Assembly (NCBI GenBank): GCA_045652835.1
Contig: JAZOLE010000185.1
Location: 1 to 7,287 of the forward strand
Source: SVQP01 sp045652835
GTDB taxonomy: Bacteria > Bacillota > Clostridia > Oscillospirales > CAG-272
Direction: 5' to 3'
DNA length: 7,287 nucleotides
The notes under the pieces were generated by a model, which was not told where the DNA came from, ran no database searches, and worked only from the letters and a program-made list of their open reading frames with translations. Position 1 is the stretch's first letter. Every line of letters starts with the position of its first letter. This document shows positions 6,126-7,287 of this stretch, one piece after another. A program made the translations under genes and the position numbers.

Positions 6126-7064
6126 TCACCATAATTTGAACGGAAATAACCGTTTCGGTTTCTTGCTTGCTTTCGTTTTCAAAATGCTGTCAATCAGATA
6201 CGTATCACCGTTATAACGGTTCGACGGTGTTCCTATAGTCAGGTGGTGCGCCATTTTATGGGCATTTATCTTTTCTTCTATACCTTTTTTATCGTTGCCA
6301 ATGACTTTATATCCTCTTTTTTTGAAATAGAAAAGTGAGCTTTCGCAATAAAAATAGTAACTTTTTTTATCAGGAGGATCGTCATAAGCTATGCGCCCTT
6401 CCATATACGCCCAATGATTGTCTTTGAGCTGCGACATATCGGGGATTTCATCAAAGAACTCAGAGTAAAGCTGATATACGATCCAATGGTCGGCAACCTC
6501 GGGAACGATTTTGGATTGGTATGATATGTGGTCTTGCACCTTTCTGATCACGACATACTTTCCGTCCATTAACTTAAAGTAATCTTCGTCAAAACTGCTT
6601 TCATCCGCCAAATAACATTTATCCTTTGTTTGGAGCTGAAAGGCAATGTAATCGCCAATGTCAAAGACCGAATCAAGGTACAAATCCACTTTGATTTTCT
6701 TTTTGGCGGGTAGTGGAGACAGTAACATTTCTCTGAACTCCGAAAGCGCCTTTTTTCTTTTATTAAGCGTTTTCTCGCCCTCGTCTACCCATATTTCAAG
6801 ACCGAAGCCGGTGTCGATCATATTAACAGCCGTGTCTCTAACCTTATCGGTAAGGATACCCTTTTTCCACATAAAGTTGGCAAGAGAATAATAGTAGTCA
6901 CACCAATCGCTTTCGTCTGATTCGTTATATCCGTCCGCTCTGACATACTCATCAATTTTTGCAAGTGCGGTCTCTACGTCATAGTAAGAAAATGCCGCTT
7001 GAAATTCCTTTTTCAAATCCTGCGCTGCATCATTTGACGTTATTGCAACACCCCAAGCTCCCAT
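6126..7064 (-). CDS. Uncharacterised protein with DUF4259-like N-terminus
   Basis: A 312-residue soluble protein of unknown function. It opens with MGAWGVAITSNDAAQDLKK, resembling the MGAWG-x-x-x-x-x-ND-x-x-x-D start of DUF4259-type proteins, followed by an acidic and aromatic stretch DESDWCDYYYSLANFMW (about 50-66) and a helical KRKKALSEFREMLLSP segment. A second part begins with KKKIKVDLYLDSVFDIGDYI (121-140) and looks beta-rich. The tail is basic (KTKASKKPKR). It has no signal peptide or membrane helix. Codon choice is clearly more A/T-rich than in the neighbours, suggesting recent acquisition or a different expression class. The start is firm: TCAGGAGG (7070-7077) is five bases from ATG 7064. 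It has its own promoter and precedes mnmA closely. I cannot assign a function; similar proteins are often orphan genes. Confidence 0.8.
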   Translation of the reverse strand: MGAWGVAITSNDAAQDLKKEFQAAFSYYDVETALAKIDEYVRADGYNESDESDWCDYYYSLANFMWKKGILTDKVRDTAVNMIDTGFGLEIWVDEGEKTLNKRKKALSEFREMLLSPLPAKKKIKVDLYLDSVFDIGDYIAFQLQTKDKCYLADESSFDEDYFKLMDGKYVVIRKVQDHISYQSKIVPEVADHWIVYQLYSEFFDEIPDMSQLKDNHWAYMEGRIAYDDPPDKKSYYFYCESSLFYFKKRGYKVIGNDKKGIEEKINAHKMAHHLTIGTPSNRYNGDTYLIDSILKTKASKKPKRLFPFKLW

Positions 7065-7118
7065 AGTAACCTCCTGACAATATCCATATAAACGTAAAAA
7101 GCCATGTATCTATCTTAC

Positions 7119-7147
7119 ATTATACCACAACTTTGTAAACATTTCAA
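7119..7147 (-). promoter_or_regulatory. Extended -10 SigA-type promoter for the DUF4259-like gene (and possibly mnmA)
   Basis: Read on the minus strand, TTGAAA (7147-7142) and TATAAT (7124-7119) are separated by 17 bases, and the spacer ends in TGG, giving the extended -10 TGnTATAAT. The leader to ATG 7064 is about 48 bases. The -35 matches the consensus at five of six bases. Confidence 0.88.
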
Positions 7148-7172
7148 GCGTTTTATAAGCGACTCTCGCAAA

Positions 7173-7227
7173 GGCTCCCTCCGGGAGGGAGCTGGCGCCG
7201 TAGGCGACTGAGGGAGAGCGCGTCGCC
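7173..7227. repeat. Palindromic intergenic repeat (GGCTCCCTCC/GGGAGGGAGC type)
   Basis: GCTCCCTC at 7174-7181 pairs with GAGGGAGC at 7185-7192 around the loop CGG. A further GAGGGAG at 7210-7216 could pair with the same left arm, and GGCGAC (7203-7208) pairs with GTCGCC (7222-7227). From memory, repeats of this sequence (CTCCCTC...GAGGGAGCC) recur between genes in Faecalibacterium and related gut Clostridia. The competing pairings suggest a structured RNA or a mobile palindromic unit. Confidence 0.65.
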
Positions 7228-7287
7228 GTAAAGTCTAATTAAAATTCAAAATCACGCAGGCTCCTTCCGCATAGCAGCTCTGCTGCG
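7228..7287. other. Unassigned non-coding window edge
   Basis: No gene with a credible start is visible here. A+T-rich sequence (7231-7250) follows the repeat. The last bases hold GCAGCTCTGCTGC, a short self-complementary stretch cut by the window edge that may begin another hairpin or repeat. On the minus strand the frames entering from the edge close within about 16 codons. Confidence 0.4.

Noticed and set aside
7272..7287. GCAGCTCTGCTGC self-complementary stretch at the right edge
   Set aside because: It is truncated by the window edge and too short to decide between terminator, repeat or coincidence.

Overview
The window looks like chromosomal DNA of a Clostridia-type Bacillota, perhaps close to Oscillospiraceae or Christensenellales. 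The reasons are TTG/GTG starts, a fairly G+C-rich coding background with A+T-rich promoters, a BofC-type sporulation-family domain, a class A penicillin-binding protein, SigA-like promoters, and intergenic palindromic repeats of a kind I recall from gut Clostridia. No tRNA, rRNA, CRISPR array, transposase or phage gene is visible. This placement is inference from sequence alone.

Layout, left to right. (1) Positions 1-575 hold an ECF-type sigma factor, probably cut by the window edge. The place where an anti-sigma gene usually follows holds only a 15-codon open stretch, directly before a structured intergenic repeat with long terminal inverted repeats (about 631-756). (2) A bidirectional terminator (824-868) separates this from a minus-strand gene for a membrane-anchored protein with a BofC C-terminal-like domain. 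(3) Divergent from it is a complete class A PBP (glycosyltransferase plus transpeptidase). About 125 bases later, across a perfect 15-bp hairpin, comes a five-helix TspO/MBR-like protein. (4) A perfect-consensus promoter drives a small DUF4430-like lipoprotein, which ends at a convergent bidirectional terminator. (5) On the minus strand, mnmA (tRNA 2-thiouridylase) lies 45 bases downstream of an A+T-rich gene with a DUF4259-like start. That gene has its own extended -10 promoter, so the two may share a transcript. (6) The last ~130 bases are non-coding and carry a second palindromic repeat.

The left two thirds has an envelope theme: sigma factor, BofC-like anchored protein, peptidoglycan synthase, TspO-like membrane protein, lipoprotein. 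The genes are in separate transcription units, so a shared pathway is not shown. I found no convincing new multi-gene system. The points most worth checking are the BofC-like/PBP divergent pair with its tandem 8-mer, the sigma factor with no visible partner, the two repeats, and the A+T-rich gene ahead of mnmA.
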